From JBOGZI01 sp050697275 (lineage in GTDB: Bacteria > Actinomycetota > Thermoleophilia > Solirubrobacterales > 70-9): DNA of 12,335 bases. The notes below the pieces were generated by a model that saw only the letters and a list, made by a program, of their open reading frames with translations, did not search any database and had not been told where the DNA came from. Shown here piece after piece: positions 1-6,331 of this stretch (its first letter is position 1; every line of letters begins with the position of its first letter). The DNA lies in NCBI GenBank assembly GCA_050697275.1, contig JBOGZI010000058.1, positions 1-12,335 of the forward strand. Direction: 5' to 3'. The translations under genes were made by a program, and so were the position numbers.

Positions 1-2
1 GC

Positions 3-515
3 TCGCGGGCGGGCGAGTCGCTCGGGCGATCCGGCGGCGCCCTGACATCGGATCCCGACGGCCGCGGCCGGGTCGGCGGGCTGCCCAGCTTCGTGCCGGC
101 GCGCTTCCGCGAGCGGCTGCTGCGCTCGGCGGGGCGCTGGAACGTCTCGCCCGGGCTGCTCGCGGCCCAGCTGATGGCCGAGTCCGACTTCAACCCGCGG
201 GCCGTCTCCCCGGCCGGCGCGCAGGGGATCGCGCAGTTCATGCCGGGCACCGCCGCGTCCTACGGGCTCCGCGACCCGTTCGACCCGGTCGCCGCGATCG
301 ACGCCCAGGCCCACCTGATGTCGGACCTGCTGCGCCGCTTCCGCTCGGTGCCCCTGGCGCTCGCCGCCTACAACGCCGGTCCCGGCGCGGTCGCGGCCTG
401 CGGCTGCGTGCCGCCCTACCCCGAGACCCGGGCCTACGTGGCGCGTGTGCTCGCCCTCGCCGACGGCGCCGGCGTGATCCTCGCGCCGCCGCTCGAGGTG
501 CGGCTGGTCCGCTAG
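3..515 (+). CDS. Lytic transglycosylase, SLT/LysM-type catalytic domain (5' end outside window)
   Basis: This is a peptidoglycan-cleaving lytic transglycosylase of the soluble lytic transglycosylase (Slt70-like) fold, expected to act outside the membrane on the glycan strand between MurNAc and GlcNAc. The frame is open to the left edge, so the true start and any signal peptide are probably off-window. A GTG at 93 is a possible internal start, but it falls exactly at the domain border with no good Shine-Dalgarno sequence. Counting from that GTG, the catalytic Glu is E30 in the LMAESDFNP motif. SPAGAQGIAQFMPGT (39-53) and AYNAGPG (92-98) are the usual second and third SLT motifs. Two close cysteines (C103, C105) follow the last motif and could form a disulfide after export. 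The domain is complete at its C-terminus and ends about 20 residues after the last helix. Family assignment is firm; the physiological role (cell-wall turnover, spore or resuscitation function) is open. Confidence 0.88.
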   Translation, partial: SRAGESLGRSGGALTSDPDGRGRVGGLPSFVPARFRERLLRSAGRWNVSPGLLAAQLMAESDFNPRAVSPAGAQGIAQFMPGTAASYGLRDPFDPVAAIDAQAHLMSDLLRRFRSVPLALAAYNAGPGAVAACGCVPPYPETRAYVARVLALADGAGVILAPPLEVRLVR

Positions 516-526
516 CTCCTTCATCA

Positions 527-548
527 ACGCGCAACGAATGCTGCGCGT
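527..548. promoter_or_regulatory. Inverted repeat (7-bp arms, 8-base loop) after the transglycosylase gene
   Basis: The arms acgcgca (527-533) and tgcgcgt (542-548) are exact reverse complements around an 8-base loop. The repeat starts 11 bases after the transglycosylase stop codon and about 90 bases before livH. No U-tract follows, so it is a weak candidate for an intrinsic terminator. It could equally be a protein-binding site for the liv operon. Confidence 0.4.
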
Positions 549-550
549 GG

Positions 551-585
551 CACGGCGCGGTGGCGGGTATTCATGAAGCGCCGTG
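551..585. promoter_or_regulatory. Second inverted repeat (8-bp arms, 19-base loop) upstream of livH
   Basis: cacggcgc (551-558) pairs perfectly with gcgccgtg (578-585). The loop holds tattcatgaa, which includes the palindrome ttcatgaa and a TATTCA that could serve as a poor -10 box. The repeat follows the 527-548 repeat with only two bases between. Together they fill most of the livH upstream region, suggesting an operator or a leader structure; the function is inferred. Confidence 0.4.
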
Positions 586-588
586 ACC

Positions 589-612
589 CCCCGATCCCGC
601 CCCCGATCCCGC
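589..612. repeat. Tandem duplication of a 12-base unit (2 exact copies)
   Basis: The unit ccccgatcccgc occurs at 589-600 and again directly at 601-612. It ends 24 bases before the livH start codon. Two copies of a C-rich 12-mer may be a replication-slippage duplication, or paired half-sites for a regulator. Confidence 0.6.
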
Positions 613-636
613 GAATGAGATAGGAATGGGCCGCTG

Positions 637-1647
637 ATGGAGGCCGGTCAGGTCACCGAGGCGAGACCGCTCGCCATTCGCGAGCGCGTCGAGGACAGAT
701 TGCGGCGCCAGCCGGCGCTCGGCGGGGCGATCGTGATCGGGATCATCTTTCTCGCCCTGGTCGCGTCGGAGGGGCTCCACGACGTCGCCCAGACCGGCGT
801 CAACGGCCTCTCGCTGGGCGCGATCTACGCGCTCGGCGCAGTCGGGCTGACGCTCGTCTACGGGATCCTGAGGCTGGTCAACTTCGCCCACGGCGACTTC
901 CTCACCTTCGGCGCCTACATGGCCTACCTGGTCAACGTCACCTGGGGGGCGCCGCTGGTCATCGCGGTCTTCTGGGCGATGGTGATGACGGCGCTGCTGG
1001 GCCTGCTCTTCGAGCGACTGCTGTGGGGGCCGATGCGGTCCAAGCACGCCGGGTTCCTGCAGCTGATCCTGATGTCGATCGGGCTCGCCTTCCTGCTGCG
1101 GGCGATCGTGCAGTGGTTCTGGGGCACCGAGATCCGGGTGCTCGACGTCGACAGGACGAGCACCGTCGAGCTGATCGGGCTGCGGATCGGCCAGACCCAG
1201 TTCATCGTCGTCATCGTCGGCATCGCCGTGCTGCTCGGGGTCGGGGTGATGCTCCGCTACACGCTGCTCGGCAAGCGGATGCGGGCGCTCTCGGACGACC
1301 TCGACCTGGCCGAGACGGCGGGCATCGACACCCGCAGGGTGATCCTCTACACGTGGGTCTTCGCCGGTGGTCTGGCCGGACTGGCGGGGGTGATGGCGGC
1401 CGCGACCACCAACCTCCGCCCTGAGCTCGGCTTCGAGCTGCTGCTGCCGATCTTCGCCGCCGTCATCCTCGGCGGCATCGGCGACGCCTTCGGGGCGCTG
1501 GCGGCCGGTCTGGTGATCGGGGTGATGACCGAGTGGTCGACCCTGGTGATCGACGCGCGCTGGAAGACCGCGGTCGGCTTCCTCGTGCTGGTGCTGGTGC
1601 TGATCATCAGGCCGCAGGGGATCTTCGGGAGGGCGAAGTCGGTATGA
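637..1647 (+). CDS. livH: Branched-chain amino acid ABC transporter permease, LivH type
   Basis: A 336-residue membrane permease, one of the two channel subunits of a LivHMGF-type importer. The protein is mostly hydrophobic with about eight membrane segments. The first is near residues 30-45 after a charged cytoplasmic N-terminus of about 28 residues that is longer than in E. coli LivH. The family signature NFAHGDFLTFGAYMAY lies near residues 82-97. The cytoplasmic coupling loop that contacts the ATPase is MRALSDDLDLAETAGID (about 214-230). The C-terminus RPQGIFG is typical of the family. The ATG at 637 was chosen because a weak AGGA lies 11 bases upstream and the protein then begins at the expected length. 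It is the first gene of a four-gene operon; its stop overlaps the livM start by four bases (ATGA). The substrate is probably a hydrophobic amino acid, but LivH homologues also serve urea, amide and aromatic-acid importers, so specificity is not fixed. Confidence 0.93.
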   Translation: MEAGQVTEARPLAIRERVEDRLRRQPALGGAIVIGIIFLALVASEGLHDVAQTGVNGLSLGAIYALGAVGLTLVYGILRLVNFAHGDFLTFGAYMAYLVNVTWGAPLVIAVFWAMVMTALLGLLFERLLWGPMRSKHAGFLQLILMSIGLAFLLRAIVQWFWGTEIRVLDVDRTSTVELIGLRIGQTQFIVVIVGIAVLLGVGVMLRYTLLGKRMRALSDDLDLAETAGIDTRRVILYTWVFAGGLAGLAGVMAAATTNLRPELGFELLLPIFAAVILGGIGDAFGALAAGLVIGVMTEWSTLVIDARWKTAVGFLVLVLVLIIRPQGIFGRAKSV

Positions 1648-2660
1648 GCCTCGACCCCTCCCTGACGATCCCGCTCGCAATCGATCTCGCCTCGCTGTTC
1701 ACGGTCAACTTCTGGATCAGCGTCGGCGTCGTCGCCGGCACCTACGCGATCGTCGCCCTCGGCCTCCAGCTCAACACCGGCTTCACCGGGATCGTCAACT
1801 TCGGCATGGCCGCCTTCATGGCGATCGGCGCCTACTCGATGGCGATCCTGGTGCTCGAGGCGGGCTTCTCCTTCTGGCTCGCGTTGCCGGCCGCGATGCT
1901 GATCTCGATGCTGTTCGGAGTGCTGGTCGGGCTGCCCTCGCTGCGCCTGCGAGCCGACTACTTCGCGATCGCGACGATCGGGATGGCGGAGGTGGTGCGG
2001 CTGTTCGCCCAGAACGCCCGCGGCCTCACTGGGGGCAACCAGGGACTGTTCTGCGAGGAGGGAAACCCGTCGAACTGCTACCCGAACACCTGGAACGACC
2101 TCTCCGACTCGATCAACGGGCTGATCGAGAACGTCTGGGCGGACCCGCCGTCGCTGCTGCCCCTGCTGCTGGTGACCTGGGCCGTGGTCGCCTTGGCGAC
2201 TATCGGCCTGATCGCGATCCAGCGCACGCCCTGGGGCCGGGTGCTGCGCGCGATCCGCGAGGACGAGGACGCCGCCCGGGCTCTCGGCAAGAACACGCTG
2301 GCCTTCAAGCTCCAGTCGCTGGCGATCGCGGCCCTGCTCGGCTCGATCGCCGGGTTCTTCGTGGCCCTCAACCTGAAGACGCTCCACCCGATCGACTTCG
2401 AGCCCCTGGTCACCTTCTTCGCCTTCAGCGTCCTGATCCTGGGCGGCATGGCCAACTACAGGGGCGTATTCGTCGGGGCGATCCTCTTCTGGTTCGTGCT
2501 CGAGGGCACCCGCTTCATCGAGTTGCCCGATCCGCCCGTGGACGAGACCCGCATCGCCGCCCTGCGCCTGGCGATAACCGGACTCCTGCTGATCGGGCTG
2601 ATGGCCTTCCGGCCGCAGGGGATGTTCGGGAAGCGAGAGGAGATGATCCTTGGCGAGTGA
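1644..2660 (+). CDS. livM: Branched-chain amino acid ABC transporter permease, LivM type
   Basis: A 338-residue partner permease to LivH. The frame is open further upstream (an ATG at 1533 is possible), but the ATG at 1644 is preferred. It overlaps the livH stop as ATGA, has a gggagg Shine-Dalgarno 10 to 17 bases upstream, and puts the first hydrophobic segment near the N-terminus. Family motifs are GIVNFGMAAFMAIGAY (49-64), GLPSLRLRADYFAIATIGMAE (96-116), and the ATPase-contact loop AIREDEDAARALG (203-215). The loop at about 135-170 is predicted to be outside the membrane. It is hydrophilic and has two cysteines (C137, C145), which could form a disulfide. The C-terminal RPQGMFG repeats the ending of LivH. 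livG starts inside the last codons of this gene, so translation is probably coupled through the operon. Confidence 0.93.
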   Translation: MSLDPSLTIPLAIDLASLFTVNFWISVGVVAGTYAIVALGLQLNTGFTGIVNFGMAAFMAIGAYSMAILVLEAGFSFWLALPAAMLISMLFGVLVGLPSLRLRADYFAIATIGMAEVVRLFAQNARGLTGGNQGLFCEEGNPSNCYPNTWNDLSDSINGLIENVWADPPSLLPLLLVTWAVVALATIGLIAIQRTPWGRVLRAIREDEDAARALGKNTLAFKLQSLAIAALLGSIAGFFVALNLKTLHPIDFEPLVTFFAFSVLILGGMANYRGVFVGAILFWFVLEGTRFIELPDPPVDETRIAALRLAITGLLLIGLMAFRPQGMFGKREEMILGE

Positions 2661-3504
2661 GCGCGGAACCACCAACCGGCCGCGGGCCGAGTCGAACGGC
2701 GCCCTGCTGGACGTGAACGAGGTCCACAAGCGATTCGGCGGGATCCGGGCGGTCAACGGCGCCAGCTTCGCGATCCCGCCCGGCTCGATCACGGCGCTGA
2801 TCGGCCCGAACGGGGCCGGGAAGACGACGCTGTTCAACGTGGTCACCGGCTTCTACCGCGGGGAGGGGGGCTCGGTCAGCTTCGACGGCGACGAGGTGCT
2901 GGGCGAGCCGCCTTACGCGATCGCCCGCCGGGGGATGGTCCGCACCTTCCAGATCACGAAGGCGCTCGCGGCGATGCCGGTGATCGACAACATGATGCTG
3001 GCGGCGCCCGAGCAGCCGGGAGAGCGGCTGCGCAACGTCTTCTTCAGGCCGGGCCAGATGCGGGCGCGGGAGAACGAGGTCCGCGACGAGGCGATCGAGC
3101 TGCTCGACGTCTTCAACCTCGCCCCGCTCGCGGACGACTACGCCGGCACTCTCTCGGGAGGCCAGCGCAAGCTGCTCGAGCTCGCCCGTGCCCTGATGGC
3201 GCGCCCGAAGCTGCTCCTGCTCGACGAGCCGATGGCGGGGATCAACCCCACGCTCGGCAAGCGGCTGCTCGACCACATGAACCGCCTACGCGGCGAGCAG
3301 GGGGTCACCTTCCTGTTCATCGAGCACGACATGGAGGTGGTGATGAACCACTCCGATCGCGTCGTGGTGATGGCCGAGGGCCGGGTGATCGCCAGCGGCG
3401 AGCCTCACGAGGTGCGCGCCGACAAGCGGGTGATCGACGCCTACCTGGGCGAGACCTTCGCCGACACCGCAGCTGGCGAGCAGGGAGGGGGGACTGCTGA
3501 ATGA
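2650..3504 (+). CDS. livG: Branched-chain amino acid ABC transporter ATP-binding protein, LivG type
   Basis: One of the two ATPases that power the importer, located on the cytoplasmic face; 284 residues. Motifs seen: Walker A GPNGAGKTT (52-60), Q-loop Q101 in RTFQ, ABC signature LSGGQ (168-172), Walker B LLLLDEP with E193 as the catalytic carboxylate, and the switch His H226 in IEHDM. The C-terminal AYLGE motif (264-268) is usual for LivG. The start is the TTG at 2650. It overlaps livM by 11 bases and has an agaggag Shine-Dalgarno seven bases upstream. The nearby ATG at 2643 is in the livM frame, so it cannot be used. The N-terminal 18 or so residues before the domain are a little longer than in E. 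coli LivG, and a low-complexity AGEQGGGTAE tail ends the protein. It overlaps livF by four bases. Confidence 0.94.
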   Translation: MASERGTTNRPRAESNGALLDVNEVHKRFGGIRAVNGASFAIPPGSITALIGPNGAGKTTLFNVVTGFYRGEGGSVSFDGDEVLGEPPYAIARRGMVRTFQITKALAAMPVIDNMMLAAPEQPGERLRNVFFRPGQMRARENEVRDEAIELLDVFNLAPLADDYAGTLSGGQRKLLELARALMARPKLLLLDEPMAGINPTLGKRLLDHMNRLRGEQGVTFLFIEHDMEVVMNHSDRVVVMAEGRVIASGEPHEVRADKRVIDAYLGETFADTAAGEQGGGTAE

Positions 3505-4256
3505 ACGGGGCCGCTAACGGCGCGATCCTCGCCACCGAGGGATTGACGGCGGGCTACGTGCCGGAGGTCGACGTGATCACAGGCGTCTCGATCGAGGTCC
3601 GGGAGGGGGAGATCGTCACCGTGATCGGCCCCAACGGCGCCGGCAAGTCGACCCTGATCAAGTCGATCTTCGGCCTGCTGCCGCCTCGGAGCGGGCGTGT
3701 GACCCTGCGGGGCGAGGATCTGACCGGAGAGCTACCGCACACGATCACCCGGCGGGGGATGAGCTACGTCCCGCAGCTCGACAACATCTTCCCGAGCCTC
3801 ACCGTCGAGGAGAACCTGGAGATGGGCGCGCTCGAGCAGAGCAGGGCTCGCGAGCGAATGAATTCGATGTACGAGCTCTTTCCGCGGCTCGGCGAACGGC
3901 GAACGCAGACGGCCGGCACGATGAGCGGCGGCGAGCGGCAGATGCTGGCGATGGCGCGCGCGCTGATGCCGGAACCCGAGGTGCTGCTGCTCGACGAGCC
4001 CTCGGCGGGACTGGCCCCGGCCTTCGTCGAGGCGATCTTCGCCAAGGTCGAGGAGATCAACCGCCACGGGGTGACGCTCGTGATGGTCGAGCAGAACGCC
4101 CGGCGCGCGCTCGGGATGTCGAGCCGCGGCTACGTCCTCGACCTCGGGCAGAACCGCTTCGAGGGGCCGGGCAGGGAGCTGCTCGAGGACCCCAAGGTCG
4201 CCGACCTCTACCTGGGCGGCACCGCCCGCATCGACAGGCCTGGGGAAGCCGTCTGA
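3501..4256 (+). CDS. livF: Branched-chain amino acid ABC transporter ATP-binding protein, LivF type
   Basis: The second ATPase of the importer, 251 residues, pairing with LivG. Walker A is GPNGAGKST (43-51), the Q-loop is Q92, the signature is MSGGE (141-145), and Walker B is VLLLDEP with E166. The usual switch His is replaced by Gln in MVEQNA (Q198), which is the normal LivF-family pattern and not a defect. The start ATG overlaps the livG stop (ATGA) and follows a GGAGGGGGGA Shine-Dalgarno. This is the last gene of the operon. A strong hairpin begins six bases after its stop, and the livK-like gene converges from the other side. Confidence 0.94.
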   Translation: MNGAANGAILATEGLTAGYVPEVDVITGVSIEVREGEIVTVIGPNGAGKSTLIKSIFGLLPPRSGRVTLRGEDLTGELPHTITRRGMSYVPQLDNIFPSLTVEENLEMGALEQSRARERMNSMYELFPRLGERRTQTAGTMSGGERQMLAMARALMPEPEVLLLDEPSAGLAPAFVEAIFAKVEEINRHGVTLVMVEQNARRALGMSSRGYVLDLGQNRFEGPGRELLEDPKVADLYLGGTARIDRPGEAV

Positions 4257-4258
4257 CG

Positions 4259-4291
4259 AAAAACGGCCGGGGCCCGAAGGCCCCGGCCGTT
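4259..4291 (-). terminator. Rho-independent terminator between livF and livK (U-tract on the minus strand)
   Basis: A perfect 13-bp stem (4262-4274 with 4279-4291) has a 4-base loop cgaa. Five A residues at 4259-4263 become a UUUUU run directly after the stem on the minus strand, so this is a canonical intrinsic terminator for the livK-like gene. On the plus strand only tt follows the stem, so livF termination there would be weaker. A second, 7-bp stem (4300-4306 with 4311-4317, loop ctca) lies between it and the livK stop codon. Confidence 0.85.
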
Positions 4292-4327
4292 CCAATCCAT
4301 TCGAGCCTCAGCTCGAAAGGGTCGTGA

Positions 4328-5626
4328 TCACTCGGGCTGGGTCACCTCGACTTCGTCGATGACCTCCAGCTCGCCACCCCTGAACGTGTAGATGTCGTAG
4401 ACACCCGCGGTGGCGTCGCCTTCCTCGTTCATGTCGACTGCGCCTGAGGCGCCCGTGTAATCGATGTCCTCACCGTTCTGCAGCGCCTCGATCGCCTCGG
4501 GGAGCTGCTGCCAGGAGTACTCGGTGCCACCCGGCGCGGTGATGTCGATCAGCCCATCCGCCATCTCCTGGCCGTCGGTGGAGCCAGCGCTCACCGCGGC
4601 GAGGTAGCAGAGGATCGCTGCATCGAACTGCTGGGCGTCGAACGTCTGGCGCTCGACGTTCCTGGGCTCGGCCTGCGTGTACAGGGTGTCGAACCCCGTC
4701 GAGGCCTCGCCCTTGTCGGGCGCGCCCGGCGCGGTGCCGCGCATGCCCTCGATGATCTGCGTCGGGACATCAGCCGGGACGTCGCTCGAGGCGAGCCCGT
4801 CGGTGAACCATCCCTTCGCGGGATCCCAGTTGCCCGTGCGCTGCAGCGCCGGGCCGACCTTGACGAAGGTCTCCGGGAAATCGATGATCACGACCGCCGC
4901 CGGGTTACCCGACGTGATCTGCTGAGCCTCCGAGTCGTAGCTCGGCTGCTCCGGGTCATAGATGACCTCCTCGCCGACCGTGCCGCCCAGGCTCTCCCAG
5001 GCGTCGCTGAAGGTCCCAGCGAGACCCTCGCCGTACGCGTCGTTGCGGGCGCCGATGTTGACGGTCTTGCCCTCGGCACCGCCGATTTGTGCGGCGATCG
5101 CGTCGGCAAGCGTCGGGCCCTGGAACGAGTCCGGCGGGGCCGTCCGGTTGACGAGCCCGTCGTCGTCGAGGCCGGTGATCTCGTCACTGGTCGACGCCGG
5201 CGAGATCTGCAGGATCCCGTCGGGAATCGCAACTGACTGGGCCGTCGGGATCGTGTCCGCCGAGGCCCAAGCGCCGGTGAGGCAGGTGGCGCCATCCGAG
5301 TCGACCAGCTTGCGCGCCGCCTGAACCGCGGCCTGCGGATTCGTCTCGTTGTCCTCGTGGACGATGTTCACCGTGTGCTCAACGCCGGCCTGCTTGATGG
5401 CGTCGTTGATCTGTGCGACCGCGAGATCGGCGGCCTTCTGACCCGGCGGGCCGAAGTCTGAGAGATCTCCCGTCAGGGGGATCGAATCGCCGATCACGAG
5501 GTCAAGCTGCGCCTCGCCACCACCACCGCCGTCGTCATCGTCGTCATCGCCGCAGGCGGCGATGCCGAATACCAGCACGAGGCCGGCGGCGGCAGCGAGG
5601 ACCTTCTTGGTCTTGAGACCTCGCAT
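4328..5626 (-). CDS. Branched-chain amino acid type substrate-binding lipoprotein (LivK/Peripl_BP_6 family)
   Basis: A 432-residue extracytoplasmic binding protein that should deliver ligand to the LivHMGF channel. The N-terminus is a lipoprotein signal peptide: KTKK, then a hydrophobic stretch, then the lipobox GIAAC with C25 as the lipidated residue. A flexible linker of six Asp and five Gly follows (26-37). The mature part starts with DLVIGDSIPLTGDLSDFGPPG, the usual opening of type I periplasmic binding proteins. One further cysteine pair candidate is C115 with the Cys in AILCYL. The start ATG at 5626 has a strong aagaggaggag Shine-Dalgarno about nine bases upstream. The gene is convergent to livHMGF and not part of that operon, so the binding protein can be made at a separate level. 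A 5' leader hairpin and a 3' intrinsic terminator frame the transcript. The ligand is not determined; leucine/isoleucine/valine, amide or aromatic acids are all seen in this family. Confidence 0.92.
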   Translation of the reverse strand: MRGLKTKKVLAAAAGLVLVFGIAACGDDDDDDGGGGGEAQLDLVIGDSIPLTGDLSDFGPPGQKAADLAVAQINDAIKQAGVEHTVNIVHEDNETNPQAAVQAARKLVDSDGATCLTGAWASADTIPTAQSVAIPDGILQISPASTSDEITGLDDDGLVNRTAPPDSFQGPTLADAIAAQIGGAEGKTVNIGARNDAYGEGLAGTFSDAWESLGGTVGEEVIYDPEQPSYDSEAQQITSGNPAAVVIIDFPETFVKVGPALQRTGNWDPAKGWFTDGLASSDVPADVPTQIIEGMRGTAPGAPDKGEASTGFDTLYTQAEPRNVERQTFDAQQFDAAILCYLAAVSAGSTDGQEMADGLIDITAPGGTEYSWQQLPEAIEALQNGEDIDYTGASGAVDMNEEGDATAGVYDIYTFRGGELEVIDEVEVTQPE

Positions 5627-5650
5627 CCTGTTGTCTCCTCCTCTTTGTCA

Positions 5651-5676
5651 ACGGGGCCCTCAGTTTTCAGGCCCGT
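5651..5676 (-). promoter_or_regulatory. Hairpin in the 5' leader of the livK-like mRNA
   Basis: acggggcc (5651-5658) pairs with ggcccgt (5670-5676), giving seven base pairs with one bulged G and an 11-base loop. On the minus-strand transcript this hairpin ends about six bases before the Shine-Dalgarno. If the promoter proposed next is right, it also begins within a few bases of the transcript 5' end. A 5'-terminal stem-loop is a known way to stabilise an mRNA; the role here is inferred. Confidence 0.45.
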
Positions 5677-5684
5677 GTACTCGG

Positions 5685-5713
5685 TATCTATATCGCTTGC
5701 TGGGAAAAATCAA
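5685..5713 (-). promoter_or_regulatory. Candidate promoter of the livK-like gene
   Basis: On the minus strand, TTGATT (5713-5708) could be the -35 box. The -10 would be TATAGA (5692-5687, spacer 15) or TAGATA (5690-5685, spacer 17). This is the most AT-rich segment of the intergenic region and would give a leader of about 50 bases. Neither -10 choice is a close match to consensus. Confidence 0.4.
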
Positions 5714-5727
5714 GGCTCCGCGCCCGG

Positions 5728-5757
5728 TTGCTGACTATCAGCGGGGAGCGATAGGGT
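5728..5757 (+). promoter_or_regulatory. Candidate promoter of the MaoC gene, leaderless layout
   Basis: TTGCTG (5728-5733) and TAGGGT (5752-5757) are separated by 18 bases. The GTG start at 5764 begins six bases after the -10 hexamer, about where transcription itself should begin. No Shine-Dalgarno lies close before the GTG. This fits a leaderless mRNA, common in actinobacteria. Confidence 0.5.
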
Positions 5758-5763
5758 CCCCCC

Positions 5764-6231
5764 GTGCCCGTTGCCGAGGTCGAGGGGATCGAGGGGCTGA
5801 AGGCCCTGGTCGGGAAGAAAGTCGGTCCGACCGAGTGGCGCGAGGTGACCCAGGAGATGATCGACACCTTCGCCGAGCTCTCCGGCGACGACCAGTGGAT
5901 CCACGTCGACGTCGAGCGGGCGAAGAAGGAGAGCCCGTTCGGCACCACCGTAGCCCACGGCAACCTCACCCTCTCGCTGATCGACGGGCTGCGGCGGGAC
6001 CTGATCAGCTCGAGCGGCTTCAAGCTGGGCGTCAACTACGGCTGGAACCGGGTGCGCTTCCCGGCGCCCGTCCCCGCCGGCTCGAAGGTGCGGGCCACCG
6101 CCGAGGTGACCGAGATCGAGGACGTCGGCGGCGGCTGGTGGCAGGTGATCACCCGCTTCACGGTCGAGGTGGACGGCGCCGACAAACCTGCCTGTGTGGC
6201 CGACTCCGTGGGCAGGGCGCTACCGGAGTAG
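5764..6231 (+). CDS. MaoC-family hot-dog dehydratase/hydratase
   Basis: A 155-residue single hot-dog domain protein of the MaoC/R-specific enoyl-CoA hydratase group. It is expected to add water across the double bond of a trans-2-enoyl-CoA to give the (R)-3-hydroxyacyl-CoA, or the reverse. The hydratase motif AELSGDDQWIHVD (37-49) holds the catalytic Asp D42 and His H47. GTTVAHGNLTLSLI follows, the usual second element after the catalytic loop. Length agrees with single-domain members such as PhaJ or NodN-like proteins. The GTG at 5764 was chosen because it gives the normal N-terminus and sits six bases after a -10 box; the next in-frame start would remove conserved sequence. It diverges from the livK-like gene and converges on the cupredoxin gene. 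The real substrate is unknown; short-chain or branched acyl-CoA is plausible from the neighbouring importer and crotonase, but that is inference. Confidence 0.9.
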   Translation: MPVAEVEGIEGLKALVGKKVGPTEWREVTQEMIDTFAELSGDDQWIHVDVERAKKESPFGTTVAHGNLTLSLIDGLRRDLISSSGFKLGVNYGWNRVRFPAPVPAGSKVRATAEVTEIEDVGGGWWQVITRFTVEVDGADKPACVADSVGRALPE

Positions 6232-6264
6232 CGGCGGACGCTGTCCGGCGGGTGGCGGCGAGCA

Positions 6265-6294
6265 ACCGCCCCCGTGCGCTTGCACGGGGGCGGT
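6265..6294. terminator. Strong hairpin between convergent MaoC and cupredoxin genes
   Basis: A perfect 13-bp stem (6265-6277 with 6282-6294) has a 4-base loop gctt. It lies 33 bases after the MaoC stop and 37 bases from the cupredoxin stop. No U-tract follows on either strand, so it is an atypical, possibly bidirectional terminator. A further 9-bp match (6245-6253 with 6310-6318) can enclose it, making a larger nested structure. Confidence 0.6.
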
Positions 6295-6331
6295 AGCGGA
6301 GCCGACAGGACCCGCCGGCCAGAGACCCTGG

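Noticed and set aside
1533..1643. Upstream extension of livM to an ATG at 1533
   Set aside because: The added 37 residues overlap livH coding sequence and read as a polar, Arg/Asp-rich stretch not found in the family. The ATGA overlap at 1644 with its Shine-Dalgarno is a much better start.
571..1680. Long minus-strand open frame antisense to livH (and similar ones opposite livM, livG, livF and rapZ)
   Set aside because: These are charged, low-complexity translations without hydrophobic cores or domains, and the opposite strand holds clear transporter genes. They have no own promoter or Shine-Dalgarno that I can see.
3500..4256. Loss of the switch His in LivF as a defect
   Set aside because: The VEQN form with Gln in this position is the usual LivF pattern, and all other ATPase motifs are intact.
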